Counted from the first letter of the stretch, positions 48,801 through 56,571 are shown. The stretch: DNA of 64,000 nucleotides from Anniella stebbinsi (GCA_029215795.1 JARDYH010000002.1:20763001-20827000), one strand, 5' to 3'. Notes: generated by a model not told the origin, from the sequence alone. Made by a program: numbers and translations.

Positions 48801-49430
48801 GAATCCTCAACTTATGTTCAGCTCATATGTGTATATATGTGTGAATAAACTATCACATAAATGCCATAAATCTCCAGTGACATGAATCCTGGGTAAGAAC
48901 TAGAATGTCTGAAACATCTCAGTGCTCAGAAGTGGGGTGTACATGGGTAACAATACTTACCCTTAAAGACAGCCAAAAAGGACCCATCATTTTAAATAAA
49001 TATTTTGTTCCAGAAGTATTACTTAGGCAAATTTAGTTTATTAATTAGCTGATGAATCAACTAAAATTAATTGACTAAGGGTGCAATCTTATGCATATTT
49101 AGACAGAAAAGGGTCCTACAATTCCCAGCATTCCCTACCCATTCTGGCTAGAGAATGCTGGGAGTTGTAGAGATTTTTTCTGTCTAAACATGCATAGGAT
49201 TGTGTCCCAAGATTTCTTTAATTGGGACGCTGTCGAGACACATTCGAAATATCTGTGTAGAGTCTAGTGCTAGCTATTGGCGGCCTGTTCAAGAGATTTC
49301 TGAATATCACCAGAGATTTAAACAACCTGCTTTCAAGATTTTAATTTTCAAAGCACTCACCATTCACAAGCGATGTGTTGAGAGAAAGCAGCAGAATAAA
49401 TACATCTGATGGTGACCAATGCAGTCTCAT
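26720..49430 (-). CDS. PRLR: PRLR, prolactin receptor with two tandem ligand-binding modules (complete coding sequence)
   Basis: Twelve coding exons join without a break to 2475 bp (824 aa plus stop): 49361-49430, 47130-47262, 44973-45142, 43963-44129, 40408-40549, 38924-39053, 38606-38775, 36984-37150, 34543-34684, 32003-32102, 29402-29471 and 26720-27733. The product is a plasma-membrane class I cytokine receptor that binds prolactin and signals through JAK2 and STAT5. Layout by residue: signal peptide 1-24, module 1 25-228, module 2 229-430, one membrane helix about 437-460, Box 1 (ILPPIPGP) 469-476, and a long tail with phosphodegron DSGRGS 550-555 and C-terminal Tyr813. Module 1 has RSKWS at 214-218 and module 2 has WSEWS at 417-421. 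The length is close to that of bird PRLR (about 830 aa). The duplicated extracellular region separates it from the single-module mammalian form and from GHR. Identity is certain at family level. Confidence 0.97.
27840..28380. other. PRLR intron 11, part without recognised features
   Basis: Contains short AT-rich runs (aacaacaacaacaataataa at 27880-27903 and ataataataataata near 28290). No exon recognised. Confidence 0.45.
28385..28600 (-). mobile_element. Probable L2-like LINE fragment
   Basis: Words ggtgccacaattgaaaaggt and gaagagaaaaagc resemble the L2-type copies at 10210 and 48430 in the same orientation. Diverged. Confidence 0.45.
28626..29401. other. PRLR intron 11, right part, no gene recognised
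   Basis: AT-rich intron sequence with a TTTTCTTTTC run at about 29243-29272. No feature assigned. Confidence 0.4.
29402..29471 (-). CDS. PRLR: PRLR coding exon 11 (Box 1, JAK2 docking)
   Basis: The exon is 70 bp. It encodes [20 protein letters not shown] followed by LLE. The proline-rich Box 1 ILPPIPGP is the JAK2-binding motif of class I cytokine receptors. The acceptor is cattctcttttcag. Confidence 0.97.
29985..30570 (+). mobile_element. L2-like LINE 3' end
   Basis: The plus frame at about 30000-30330 reads [29 protein letters not shown], and [18 protein letters not shown] with [14 protein letters not shown], the C-terminus of an L2/CR1-clade ORF2. The 3' UTR has accgcccagagagcttcggc and an (AATA)n tail. 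Confidence 0.88.
31085..31404. mobile_element. hAT-type palindromic MITE, copy 4
   Basis: Left end tagactgaccatatgaaaag, right end the inverse. Flanks ttaataat (31077-31084) and ttaataac (31405-31412) agree at seven of eight bases. Confidence 0.88.
31440..32002. other. PRLR intron 10, part next to the transmembrane exon, no gene recognised
   Basis: Unique-looking sequence with no exon-like segment. Confidence 0.4.
32003..32102 (-). CDS. PRLR: PRLR coding exon 10 (transmembrane segment)
   Basis: The exon is 100 bp. It encodes [20 protein letters not shown] and then WTVALKRT, a single hydrophobic helix followed by basic stop-transfer residues. The acceptor is ttctctcctag and the donor ACAAA|gtaagt. 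Confidence 0.96.
32165..32290 (-). mobile_element. Partial tRNA-derived SINE, reverse copy
   Basis: Contains catttatcccc-like sequence followed by acaacaaccctgtgaggtgg, the complement of the SINE 3' body. Confidence 0.55.
32307..32473. mobile_element. hAT-like MITE, CAGTGGAGGCTGGTGG family
   Basis: Left arm agtggagcctggtggctcc, right arm gccagcagcctccgctg. Flanks share gtatc at the same positions (five of eight bases). Confidence 0.75.
32760..33775 (+). mobile_element. CR1-type LINE 3' part, split by a MITE
   Basis: ORF2 words are read in the plus strand on both sides of a 349-bp insert: [11 protein letters not shown] before it, and [33 protein letters not shown] and [20 protein letters not shown] after it. 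The 3' UTR ends near tggctcttcttatgttcc. Stops and gaps make it inactive. Confidence 0.88.
32812..33160. mobile_element. PIF/Harbinger-like MITE, CTCTACAAG family, copy c
   Basis: Ends ggtcccctctacaag and cttgtagaggcactc. Inserted in CR1 coding sequence, so both borders can be placed: CR1 reads on from ttctg (32807-32811) to gtcaccac (33164). The 3 bp between the right end and resumed CR1 (tta) would be a diverged target duplication of ctg. Confidence 0.88.
33870..34005 (+). mobile_element. LINE 3' tail fragment
   Basis: Ends ccccgcctcgatctggataaataaataaat, a LINE-like 3' end with an (AAAT)n tail; similar to 36365-36590 and 58985-59250. Confidence 0.55.
34134..34289. repeat. Palindromic short repeat (GGGTGCAA family)
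   Basis: Starts gggtgcaatcctatgcatat. It carries an internal direct duplication of atgcatatttagacatataa and then the tcctacaactcccagcatgc arm and its inverse. Confidence 0.65.
34543..34684 (-). CDS. PRLR: PRLR coding exon 9 (module 2, second half of D2, intact WSxWS)
   Basis: The exon is 142 bp. It encodes [20 protein letters not shown] and then [24 protein letters not shown] is intact just outside the membrane. Confidence 0.97.
35440..35770. repeat. AT-rich interspersed repeat shared with 46070-46290
   Basis: Both copies share tgcacatttctgcatg-like and tttttaaaagtgcat words and end in sequence around gttcgcattggg/gctcgcattcgtg. No coding content. Confidence 0.45.
35771..36360. other. PRLR intron 8, part without recognised features
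   Basis: Nothing recognised in this intronic part. Confidence 0.4.
36365..36590 (+). mobile_element. LINE 3' tail fragment
   Basis: Contains aagctgccttgagtcccatt and gtgggatataaataaatata, followed by an (ATA)n tail. Confidence 0.6.
36984..37150 (-). CDS. PRLR: PRLR coding exon 8 (module 2, first half of D2)
   Basis: The exon is 167 bp. It encodes [20 protein letters not shown] and then a segment with [29 protein letters not shown]. The acceptor is cgtttttcag and the donor GGGAA|gtaagc. Confidence 0.96.
37250..37400 (+). repeat. Unclassified interspersed repeat (GGCATCAAGGGTAGGC family)
   Basis: The words ggctggcatcaagggtaggc and gggcatctgccgagggccc recur at 39645-39745 and, inverted, at 52640-52735. 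Confidence 0.5.
37424..37743. mobile_element. hAT-type palindromic MITE, copy 5
   Basis: Both ends are present. Left flank atataaag and right flank tataaag share seven bases. It lies 273 bp upstream, in transcript direction, of PRLR exon 8. Confidence 0.85.
37744..38165 (+). mobile_element. L2-like LINE 3' fragment
   Basis: Words gggactaggatacctagcag and aaacgtctcctgaaaaacac correspond to the same ORF2 C-terminus region as 29985. Ends gaaccgcttatggattttat with an A-rich tail. Confidence 0.65.
38606..38775 (-). CDS. PRLR: PRLR coding exon 7 (module 2, second half of D1)
   Basis: The exon is 170 bp, after a short 148-bp intron. It encodes [20 protein letters not shown] and then a segment with [20 protein letters not shown]. 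Confidence 0.96.
38924..39053 (-). CDS. PRLR: PRLR coding exon 6 (module 2, first half of D1)
   Basis: The exon is 130 bp. It encodes [20 protein letters not shown] followed by [16 protein letters not shown]. It starts in the same phase as exon 2, so module 2 follows module 1 without a linker exon. Confidence 0.96.
39084..39290 (+). mobile_element. Partial tRNA-derived SINE
   Basis: Contains ggttcgaatcacaactcaga and ctcacagggttgttgtgatg; inserted in PRLR intron 5 just beside exon 6. Confidence 0.65.
39645..39745 (+). repeat. Unclassified interspersed repeat (GGCATCAAGGGTAGGC family)
   Basis: The words tggcatcgagggttaggtat and agggcccacagcaaagcagg match the copy at 37250. Confidence 0.5.
39849..39880 (+). 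repeat. (AAGC)n microsatellite
   Basis: About seven aagc units between 39849 and 39880. Confidence 0.9.
39939..40259. mobile_element. hAT-type palindromic MITE, copy 6
   Basis: Ends tagggtgaccctacgg and the inverse of tagggtgaccaactgg. Flanks agtttaga and gaaagtag do not match. It ends about 150 bp from PRLR exon 5. Confidence 0.8.
40408..40549 (-). CDS. PRLR: PRLR coding exon 5 (module 1, second half of D2, degenerate WSxWS)
   Basis: The exon is 142 bp. It encodes a segment with [33 protein letters not shown] and IQLGN. The WSxWS position reads RSKWS, and the VRC of the family reads VRS. Length and phase are identical to exon 9. Confidence 0.95.
40690..41500. other. PRLR intron 4, part without recognised features
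   Basis: No exon recognised. Mixed unique sequence. Confidence 0.4.
41508..41716. mobile_element. hAT-like MITE, CAGTGGAGGCTGGTGG family, with 8-bp flanks
   Basis: Ends cagtgggggcttgtggctc and ggagccaccagcctccgctg. Flanks gtcacctc (41500-41507) and gtcacttc (41717-41724) match at seven of eight bases. Confidence 0.85.
41829..42044 (-). mobile_element. tRNA-derived SINE, reverse copy
   Basis: Complement of the 18811-type family: aagctgccttataccatg, gattgaacctgggacctgca and accgctgagctatgggcac. Confidence 0.8.
42079..42178 (-). mobile_element. tRNA-derived SINE, partial reverse copy
   Basis: Contains agaacctggggccttctgca and tgactgagctatcatccctc. Confidence 0.7.
42180..42405 (-). mobile_element. 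CR1-type LINE 3' UTR fragment, reverse
   Basis: agccatgctggagcagacc and gcaacagcaccatcccaccc match the 3' UTR of the CR1 copies at 1003 and 33560. Confidence 0.7.
42406..42724. mobile_element. hAT-type palindromic MITE, copy 7
   Basis: Left end tagggtgaccgtatggaaag. Flanks gtcttacc and ttcttact match at six of eight bases. It interrupts or abuts the CR1 fragment on its left. Confidence 0.85.
42790..43085 (-). mobile_element. SINE/LINE composite fragment, reverse
   Basis: agccatggtggatgagacc resembles the CR1 3' UTR word. It is followed by gactgaacctggggccttcc and tactgtgctacagtcctgcc, the complement of a tRNA-like head. Confidence 0.5.
43150..43870 (+). other. PRLR intron 4 segment with an Asp-rich open frame of unknown origin
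   Basis: A plus-strand reading has a run of GAT codons followed by [20 protein letters not shown] and then a stop. It looks like a repeat-derived fragment. No family was recognised and no splice sites support an exon. Confidence 0.3.
43963..44129 (-). CDS. PRLR: PRLR coding exon 4 (module 1, first half of fibronectin-like D2)
   Basis: The exon is 167 bp. It encodes [17 protein letters not shown] and then a segment with [23 protein letters not shown] and EKEWE. Length and phase are identical to exon 8. Confidence 0.96.
44240..44405 (-). mobile_element. tRNA-derived SINE, reverse, diverged
   Basis: gaactgaacccgggactttaa and tggcagccttgttagctga are read as a diverged complement of the SINE. 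Confidence 0.5.
44590..44960 (-). mobile_element. LINE 3' fragment, reverse
   Basis: Starts with an inverted (TTA)n tail and cccgccttttttccaatact; then gcctgctgaaacagaaaagt and ccagtctagcttccctggga, the coding-end region. Confidence 0.65.
44973..45142 (-). CDS. PRLR: PRLR coding exon 3 (module 1, second half of D1)
   Basis: The exon is 170 bp. It encodes [20 protein letters not shown] and then a segment with TKLW and NDMGSSISD. The second disulphide pair is visible. Length and phase are identical to exon 7. Confidence 0.96.
45150..46060. other. PRLR intron 2, left part, no gene recognised
   Basis: Next to the exon 3 acceptor. Contains no further exon-like segment. Confidence 0.45.
46070..46290. 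repeat. AT-rich interspersed repeat shared with 35440-35770
   Basis: Contains gggcatttcggaaacacac and cacttttttaaaagtgcat. Confidence 0.45.
46385..46902. mobile_element. Possible TIR element (CATGTCTACACC ends)
   Basis: Left end ggggcatgtctacaccagcc and, at 46890-46902, ggtgtagatgagg, its imperfect inverse. Internal arms tttatcccaggtcagcttg and tcccaatttttgccgtgg are not symmetric. Family unknown. Confidence 0.4.
47130..47262 (-). CDS. PRLR: PRLR coding exon 2 (module 1, first half of D1)
   Basis: The exon is 133 bp, phases 1 to 2. It encodes [20 protein letters not shown] and then a segment with [13 protein letters not shown] and NYTLLYN. The first disulphide pair (Cys36, Cys46) is present. 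It is the paralogue of exon 6, one codon longer. Confidence 0.96.
47440..47570 (+). mobile_element. CR1-type LINE 3' UTR fragment
   Basis: gggtgctgttgcactcgtg and ggaccatggtctgctcc-like words end at cttcttgtgttcttg. Followed directly by a SINE head. Confidence 0.65.
47570..47645 (+). mobile_element. tRNA-derived SINE head
   Basis: ggatgatagttcagtcacag agcacaggtgttgcatg with aggcccaggttctatctg. Confidence 0.6.
48139..48262. repeat. Palindromic short repeat (CCCTCCAGATGTT family)
   Basis: Arms gatgccatccagatgtgttg and its inverse around ggatgttgagagttgtag. Confidence 0.6.
48430..48785 (-). mobile_element. L2-like LINE 3' fragment
   Basis: Begins with an inverted (TTTA)n tail, then ccatagctgaagctctctgg and, further on, gaggaaagtcttaacctgg and ggggagatcgtcccacaatt, as in the copy at 10210. 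Confidence 0.8.
49078..49208. repeat. Palindromic short repeat (GGGTGCAA family)
   Basis: Arms agggtgcaatcttatgcata and its inverse catgcataggattgtgtccc with internal attcccagcattccc. Confidence 0.7.
49361..49430 (-). CDS. PRLR: PRLR coding exon 1 (start codon and signal peptide)
   Basis: This exon encodes [20 protein letters not shown] and then LVN. It has a hydrophobic core (VFILLLSL) followed by a small-residue cleavage region. The ATG context is accaacATGA, with A at -3. The donor is AATG|gtgagt. The G left over forms Gly24 with the next exon. Confidence 0.93.
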
Positions 49431-49481
49431 GTTGGTCTCCCTCTTCTTCCGCCTCCACCCCCAGGAAGGAATGAAAGCTCA
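49431..49481 (-). other. PRLR: PRLR 5' UTR part of the start-codon exon
   Basis: Going upstream of the ATG on the minus strand, the first good acceptor is ccctttgtttcccag, ending at 49482. That leaves a 51-bp untranslated stretch in the exon that holds the start codon. Earlier non-coding exons are expected in this gene but were not recognised. Confidence 0.55.
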
Positions 49482-50637
49482 CTGGGAAACAAAGGGACAT
49501 GGAATGGTTATGAAAAGTTCTTGATCTCCTGTTTTCAAAGCTTTTGGTTAATGAATCCTTTTCTCATACAACCCCAGATGGAACCATATGCTTCACAATC
49601 CTCATTTAAATAGAGCGGCTGGCTCTGGTGGACGAAGGCAAACATGTATTTGTTGCGAACTCTTTGGAGAAGAGCCAGGAGATCAATATTTCAAAATAAA
49701 TAAATTGAAATATAAGATAGAAGATTCTGCTCGATACAATCAAATATAGCTGGAGATTAGGAAAATCCAGGGCTGAATTAAAGAGGCACAAAGAAATACT
49801 CAGCACACTGTTGTATTTTTCCATTCCGAATCAATCCATTTTCTTTTAGGAAGGCAAAACAAAAAGCAAGCATGTGAACTACAAAATAGTTGTAAACTGC
49901 AATCCTATACACACTTACCTGGGAGTAAATCCCATTGAGTGAAATTGGGGCTTACATATGAGTAGACATATTCAGGATTGCACAGCTAGCGGTTAATACT
50001 TCCAAACTGGCTTTCACTCCTACAAATAGAAACCAAGAGCCCCTTGCCTTTGGAGCTGTTAGCACGGCTCTGAAATGTATTGAATGGAGATTAGGCTTGC
50101 TATGGGGAGGGCGGATGGTAACTGTTTGCCACTTTACAGAAATCAAGGCAGATGTTAAGGAAGCTATAAAGCCAACGGAGCTAGAAAAGGCAATATGATT
50201 TCCTTTAAAAAGCTGAAGTCTTGCCTAAATGAGGAGATGTGCAAACTCTGGCAAAACAAATGTAAGTTGATGATAAGGGTATGGAGGAGGAGGAGGGAGG
50301 AGGAGGAGGAAAAAGGAATTTGAGAAGCTTATAGCTAAAAATGTCAAGACTAAATGAAACGTCTTTAAAAACATCAGAAGCAGGAAACCAGTTGGGGAGG
50401 CAGTTGGACCCATTAGATCACAAAGGAGAGCAGCCAGAGAGTATGGAGGAGATTGCTGAGAAGCAGCATGGATGCTTTGTGTCTGTCTTCAGTGCAGAAA
50501 ATGTTGGGCAGGTACTCACAGCGGAACAGATATTTCCCTGAAAGCTGTCCAAAGACCACAGAGAAATTTTTCTCCCGCTCTCGTAACAGTAGCGTTCAGG
50601 GTCACCTGATGGTATTCAGGGCCAAACTAATGAGATG
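49482..50637. other. PRLR upstream intron, no coding exon seen
   Basis: Contains a short repeat with atcctatacacacttacctg at 49898-49980 and a purine run at 50283-50312. PRLR non-coding first exons may lie here or beyond the window but cannot be recognised. Confidence 0.4.
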
Positions 50638-50970
50638 AATCATAGAATCAAGGAATCAAAGAAGAGACCTTGGAGATCACCTAGTCCCCCCCCCCACCGG
50701 CTCAATGCAGGGTGCACACTGCACAGTGCAGCTACAGCAACCCTGTCAGATTCTAGCCTCTGAATAAATACCTCCAAGCGAAGGAAAATCCACCATTTCC
50801 CAAGGCAGTCTATTCCAAATTGTGATCGGATCTCCTATTTCTTTGCATTTTTTAAACAGAAACGTAACAAACGGTGACCCACCTTTGGGCTCTTTTAACC
50901 CTCTCTCTAGGCCATTTTCCTGATAAAAAATCACCATCCTCTGAAGCTGCTATTGGGCCCATTAGACTTC
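50638..50970 (-). mobile_element. CR1-type LINE 3' fragment
   Basis: Starts with an inverted tail aatcatagaatcaaggaatc and agacc ttggagatcacctag, then runs into coding-end remnants. Confidence 0.65.
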
Positions 50971-51099
50971 ATTCAAATCACCTCTGAATGAGGAGTGCAC
51001 ACGTATGCACTAGACAGTTCTTTTCAAGGTGACAATATGGTGTGCTCAGGGCGTGTGTGCTGTGCTACTGGTTATTGCCAGTGATGTTACAGGCACCAT

Positions 51100-51636
51100 G
51101 GGGCTGTCTTGGTGCCTCGAGCCCCCAAAACCCGTGCTCACGCTCCTTCGCATTGTCACCACCTAAGGAGTGAGCACGGGGTTTACATGCAAGGAGGAGC
51201 GGTCATCCTGTGCACCACCGCCAGTGCACCGGGGCGCCTGCACCTCCTTACATCCCTCCAGTGTTTTTTTAAATCTTTTTTTCAGAGGCCAAGTATTCTC
51301 CCCACGCCGGAGAAGCACGGAGGTGTTCCAGCGGCCATTCGGCTTGCTGGCCCGCCCCCTCCCCCCCTGTCCGGGCAGATGACGACCAATCAGGGGCCAC
51401 CATCTGCCCGGACGCAACTCCACAACTCTCCGACGCAACTCCAAAACAAGGCAGCAGACTGCAGATGCCGTCGTCTCACTGCAAAAGAAAAAAGTTAGGG
51501 TAAATCCCTGACTTTTTTATTTCGGATCTTCGGGGGAAAGCCCTGGGGTGGCTCCACAATGGCTGCTGCATCATATAAATGACCTAGCGCCACTGTGAAG
51601 CCACCCCGGGGCTTTGCCCTCATCAAGACAAGCCCC
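51100..51636. mobile_element. TIR element, GGGGCTGTCTTG family, copy 2
   Basis: Left end ggggctgtcttgg and the inverse of ggggcttgtcttgatg at 51620-51636. The interior contains tcctgcgcc-like arms, cagatgacgaccaatcaggg and tggctgctgcatcatataaa. The same order of blocks occurs at 54171-55107. Confidence 0.7.
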
Positions 51637-52073
51637 TCCTGATAGTTGCTGCTAACATTTATACCATCACATTCTATGCAATATTTGCAACAGACGAACT
51701 GGCTGAGGGACAAGTCTCAGTTTTCAAGAGACTAATTACAGCAATTTGACTGCCAGGGGGAAAACAGGTCTCTCTGCAATAGACCCATCTCCTGGAAAGA
51801 TGCCTAGATTCCATGCCACAAAAAAAGGTGCTAAAAAGAGTTACGGCTGTGCACTTCGTGCGTGGGAAAGATTTGGAACATGGTCACCTCCTCCCCAGCT
51901 TCTGTTCCTTTCCATCCACTGTCTTCCTTTTTCTCCCACGCATCAACATTTCAACTGGCACAGAAGACAGGATCACTGATTTGTGGGGTGCAAAGGTTAC
52001 TAAGCAATGCCTGGAAGTAGAGGTGCCCGTTCATTTCAACTTCGGTGTGGTCGGGTCAGTATTCATACACTTA

Positions 52074-53150
52074 GAATAATAGAATTTTAGAGTTGGAAGG
52101 GATCCTAGAGCTTGCTTAGCCCAAACCCCTACTCCAGGCAGGATTTACAATGCCGAGTGCAGCTACTGCATCCCTGGAAAATGGCGGTCCAGTCTCTGCT
52201 TAAATACCTCCATTGCAGGAGAGCCCATGATCTCCTGAGATTATCTGTTCCATTGTCAAATTGCTCTGACTATTAGGAAGTTTCTCCTTCTAATCAGGTT
52301 TGAGGGGACCTAGACCAAAATGTCCTCAGGTGGTCCCCCTCCTCTTTCCACGGGGTACCACTTGTGACCATTGGTGGTGACAGCAGTGGCAGCTCTAGGT
52401 TTTTGACCAACTTTGAGCAAGACACCCTCAATGGGCTCCATCCTTCAGGGACGCTACCTTCTCAACACCTTTGTCTCCAGCCGCTCTTGGTCCTCATCCT
52501 CTCTCTCTCATCATTGCCACCACTTGCTTGACAGGCAGACAGCCAGTGAGCAAGTAGGCCATGGCATCTCCTCCTCCCCACCACCACTGTCAGGATCAAA
52601 GCAACAAGCAGGTTGCAATGAAGAAGGGGAGGAGCATCTCCAGAAGTTTCTTATCAGTGGGCCCCTGCTAAATTGTGGGCCACTGGCAGGTGCCCAACTG
52701 TGCCTACCTTTGATGCCAGCCCTGGATGACCGCACTCTAGGCAGCGCTGGGCAACTGGGTCTAGCTATTCTTTTAATTTCCCCAAATGCCCTAGAGCAAC
52801 ACTAAGTCAGAGGTATTGTGAGAAATGAAAGAGTGGCTAGATCCAGCCACCTGGTGCAGTGTGGAGTGCTGGATTGGGGGTGGGGGTGGGATTAAGGGAG
52901 GGGCTCAAGAGTGGGCCTTGCTAGGATGCTATGGGTTTAACTCTGGCCCTGCTCCTAATTCTTAGCTGAATTCAACTTCCCTGCCATTTCCACCCATTAG
53001 TTCTAGCCCTGCCCTCCCAAGCAACAGAGAACAACCCTGATCCATCTTCTGCAGAACAGCCCTTCCGATATTTGGAGACACTTATTATATCTCCCCTTAA
53101 TTTTCTCTTCTCCAAGCTGAACATATCCAGCTCTTTCAACTGTCCATCTT
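52074..53150 (-). mobile_element. CR1-type LINE fragment with about 700 bp of other sequence inside
   Basis: The 3' tail and body lie at 52074-52330 (taatagaattttagagttgg, tctgactattaggaagtttc) and a more 5' part at 53030-53150 (tattatatctccccttaatt, cttctccaagctgaacatat). The stretch between them includes an unclassified repeat at 52640-52735. Confidence 0.65.
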
Positions 53151-53549
53151 CTATGTGGAAACAACAGGTAGGCTAGAGGGTCCCTGAAGCTGGGAAATTG
53201 GGCACGGCCCTCTCCTCATGCAATCTGGGGCGTTCAGTAGTGGCATTTGCACAGCAAGGAGTGAATGTACTGTACTGTGAGTGACACCTCCCCCCTCTGA
53301 GCTGACCCAGCCTTTTGCAACATACCATCCTGTAGGGGTTTTCTTGTATGCACATGATTGCTACAGCTAAGCAAAGCTTTCTCTTTTATGTTTAATTAAA
53401 AGAAAGGGGGCCTGAGAGTCAAAAACTACTTTCCCATCCCTGCAGGGAAGCCTCGCCTCCTGATTCATTCCTTTTAATTTGAATCAGGCCAAACTGAGAG
53501 ACACAGAAATGTAATAATGAGATAAATGGGTTGCAGGATGCTGCTTTGA

Positions 53550-53555
<6 letters not shown>

Positions 53556-53590
<35 letters not shown>
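53556..53590 (+). repeat. (AT)n microsatellite
   Basis: About 17 AT units. Confidence 0.95.
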
Positions 53591-53593
<3 letters not shown>

Positions 53594-53788
53594 CTTTCAA
53601 CCACTAATAACCTCCCTGTGAAATTGCTATTCTTCTAAAAGCACTTTCCCATATTACTTTTCCCTTTATTTGGGCACTTAGTGTCTCGCATTTTCGTTTG
53701 CTAATTGCCTCTTTTCTTTCAGATTCGCTTCTATGTTCCTGAACATTTTATTAGTCGCTTTCTGAATCTCTCTGCGTGCGTCCAGGTG

Positions 53789-54108
53789 TAGGCTGACCAT
53801 ATGAAAAGGAGGACAGGGCTCCTGTATCTTTAACAGTTGTAGAGAAAAGGGAATTTCAGCCAGTGCCATTTGTATGCAATTAGTTCCTGGTGCAATTCCC
53901 TCTTCATCACAACAGTTAAAGTTGCAGGCACTATACTAGACTGACCAGATACAAAAGAAGGCAGGGCCCCTGCAACTTTAACTGTTGTGATGAAGAGGGA
54001 ATTTCACCAGGAACTAATTGCATACAAATGACACTGGCTGAAATTCCCTTTTCTCTACAACTGTTAAAGTTACAGGAGCCCTGTCCTCCTTTTCATATGG
54101 TCAGCCTA
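53789..54108. mobile_element. hAT-type palindromic MITE, copy 8, perfect 8-bp TSD
   Basis: Ends taggctgaccatatgaaaag and its inverse. Flanks tccaggtg (53781-53788) and tccaggtg (54109-54116) are identical. Confidence 0.93.
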
Positions 54109-54170
54109 TCCAGGTGAGACTTTCAATTGCACTTCCTCAAACACAGCATTTTAGGGTGGGAAGGGTCCCA

Positions 54171-55107
54171 GGGGCTGTCTTGACAACGGCGCAATGGCGT
54201 CATGAGCCCTCAACCCTCCGGGTTTGCACTCCTTCACGTTGTCCCCACGCGAAGGAGCGAGTGCAGGGTTTGCACGTGAGGAGGAGCGGACATCCCGTGC
54301 ACCGCCACCCAGGCACTGGGGCACCCGTGACTCCTTGCGACCCTCCAGGTCTATTTAACCTTTTTTTTCAGAGGCTTTCTTCCGAGGCAGATGGAGCCCA
54401 TCAGTTAAACAGGGCTGGGGAATCCTCCTTGCTGCTGAGGGGGTAGAGATATTGCTAAACACTGATCACCCCCACTTCCCCCTCCCACCCCCAGGGCCTC
54501 TCCTCACCAACCCGCCTTCCCCTTTGATGGATCACAGGGTTCGATCCACTGTTTTGGGGAGGTGGTGTGTGCGTGGGAGGGGAAGGCAGGTGTGGAGGTT
54601 ACACCGAACCAAATGTTTGCAGGAATAACCAAGGAAGGCCCCCATGCCAGCCTCCCATTGCCTCCTTTCATGATCAGCTTGCTGGTCGGAGTTGGGGCAG
54701 GAGGAAGGCAAGCTATAAAAATAGAGGAAGCTCCTATCACTTTGGATGAATGAAAGAAAGCAGAGCTGTCCCTCCAGGTTTTCTTTTTTTTAACCTTTTT
54801 TTGGTTCTTCTCATTCCAGCGACCATTTGACTCGCTGGCCCACCCCCTCCCCCCTGTCTGGGCAGATGGTGACCAATCAGGGCTCGCCATCTGTCTCCGG
54901 CACACCTGTGGAGCAAGGCGACAGACGGCAAATGCTGTTGTTACTTCGTTCCAAGAGAAAAAAGTTGGAGTAAGTCCCCAATTTTTTAAATTCAGAGCTA
55001 CAGGGGAAAGCCGTGGGATGGCTCCGCAACGGCTGCTGCGTCATATAAATGACCTACCGCCACTGCGTATCCACCCCAGGGCTTTCCCCTCATCAAGACA
55101 GGACCCC
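54171..55107. mobile_element. TIR element, GGGGCTGTCTTG family, copy 3
   Basis: Left end ggggctgtcttgacaacgg, right end catcaagacaggacccc. Internal blocks gcagatggtgaccaatcagg and cggctgctgcgtcatataaa match copy 2. It is about 400 bp longer because of an extra stretch near 54375-54780. Confidence 0.7.
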
Positions 55108-55213
55108 AGAATAATTTCTTGCTTCTAACCCTCCCATGTTTTCCTAAGTGATATATAAACTGTGTGGTGTGCTTGTGTGAGGGAGACAGGGAGATGGTCT
55201 GGTAGAATTAGGA

Positions 55214-55231
55214 GAAGAAGGAATGAGAGAG

Positions 55232-55290
<59 letters not shown>
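55214..55290 (+). repeat. (GA)n microsatellite
   Basis: A long ga run with a few aa interruptions, ending at the border of a MITE. Confidence 0.95.
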
Positions 55291-55292
<2 letters not shown>

Positions 55293-55645
55293 CTGCCTCT
55301 ACAAGAGAGGTTTAAAGCTCTTTCAAGGCGCTTAAAAAAATTTACCTCTACAAGAATGGAGCGCAAATCGGGCGTAGAGGCGCGTTATCTCTCCGATTAT
55401 GCGCATTATCGAATGCGTGTTAAATCGCGAGTTTTATTTTGCTCCGTCCGTTAAAGCACATTTTTACTATGTGAATAAGCGCTTATGCGCATTAACTACT
55501 TGTAAAGCGCATTTTGGACATCTGTTAATGCGCTTCGCCGCCTCTCTCCACCTCTCGTGCAGAGGGATTCAGCGTAAATGCGCTTTTGCGATTATGCGCA
55601 TAATCGCCTAACCAGGCGCAAAAGCGAATCCTTGTAGAGGGGACC
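55291..55645. mobile_element. PIF/Harbinger-like MITE, CTCTACAAG family, copy e
   Basis: Ends ggctgcctctacaag and cttgtagaggggacc; 355 bp. AGA flanks both sides, consistent with a 3-bp duplication but ambiguous inside a GA repeat. Confidence 0.88.
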
Positions 55646-56339
55646 AGAGAGAGAGTTAAAGTTAAAATAAGTTATGTGGTGGTTGTGAGATGACTATTTG
55701 AGCGTGTGATATAGAGTATTTGGTAGGAGAGATCATAGTCATGATGACTTATTTGTTTACAGTTCAAAAGCTTATCATTGTAATTAATAAAGCTTGCTTT
55801 GTTTATAAAATCCTGCACCTCCTGCTCGTGGCTGCTTAAGGGGGAGGTAATAAAGAAGAATTTAAATGCATAAAGTCTTTGCGTCCTCACAGAGAGAGAG
55901 AGAACTGAGTAAGAATTGGGCCTGAATCTTAAAGGTCCTGGATGGAGAGAGAAGGTGGTTCTTGTTGAGGATGAATAAGCCTTAGAGGAGGGAATTCTCA
56001 ATAGGATAGGGGAGGAACACCACAGGGGGCACCTTTTATTTACACAACATGTGTTTGATGTAACTTCTAACAATGTTAATTAGAGCACCGATTCAAAGCA
56101 ACTGTGAACTTTCTTCACATTCTGTTCAGTTCTAAAATACATGCACTAGAGCACGAGGAACTGGAAGAACCATCTAAATGTCTACTTCCTAACTATCTTA
56201 CAGATCTTTCTGATAATTTTCTTTGCGAAATGTTGCATCTAGAAAAAGAAATCTCTAAGGCTGCAATCCTATACACACTTGCCGGGGAGTAAGTTTCATT
56301 TAACTCGATGGAAATTAGTTCTGATAAGAAATAAATAGA

Positions 56340-56515
56340 ATTGTACTGCCAGTGTCTTTTTGGACTGTATTTTATACTGTATTTTATATTATGTTTTTAC
56401 ACTGTTGTTTGTTTTATATTTTAATTGGTTTTCATGGTTTTAATTTTTGTAAACTGCCCAGAGAGCTTCGGCTATTGGGCGGTATAGAAATGCAATAAAT
56501 AAATAAATAAATTGC
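56340..56515 (+). mobile_element. L2-like LINE 3' tail
   Basis: aaactgcccagagagcttcgg and ggcggtatagaaatgcaata with an (AAAT)n tail. Confidence 0.8.
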
Positions 56516-56571
56516 ACTTATTTTTCAGCGAAGCATGCATAGCCCAAAAGGTTTTTATACACACTGTCAGT

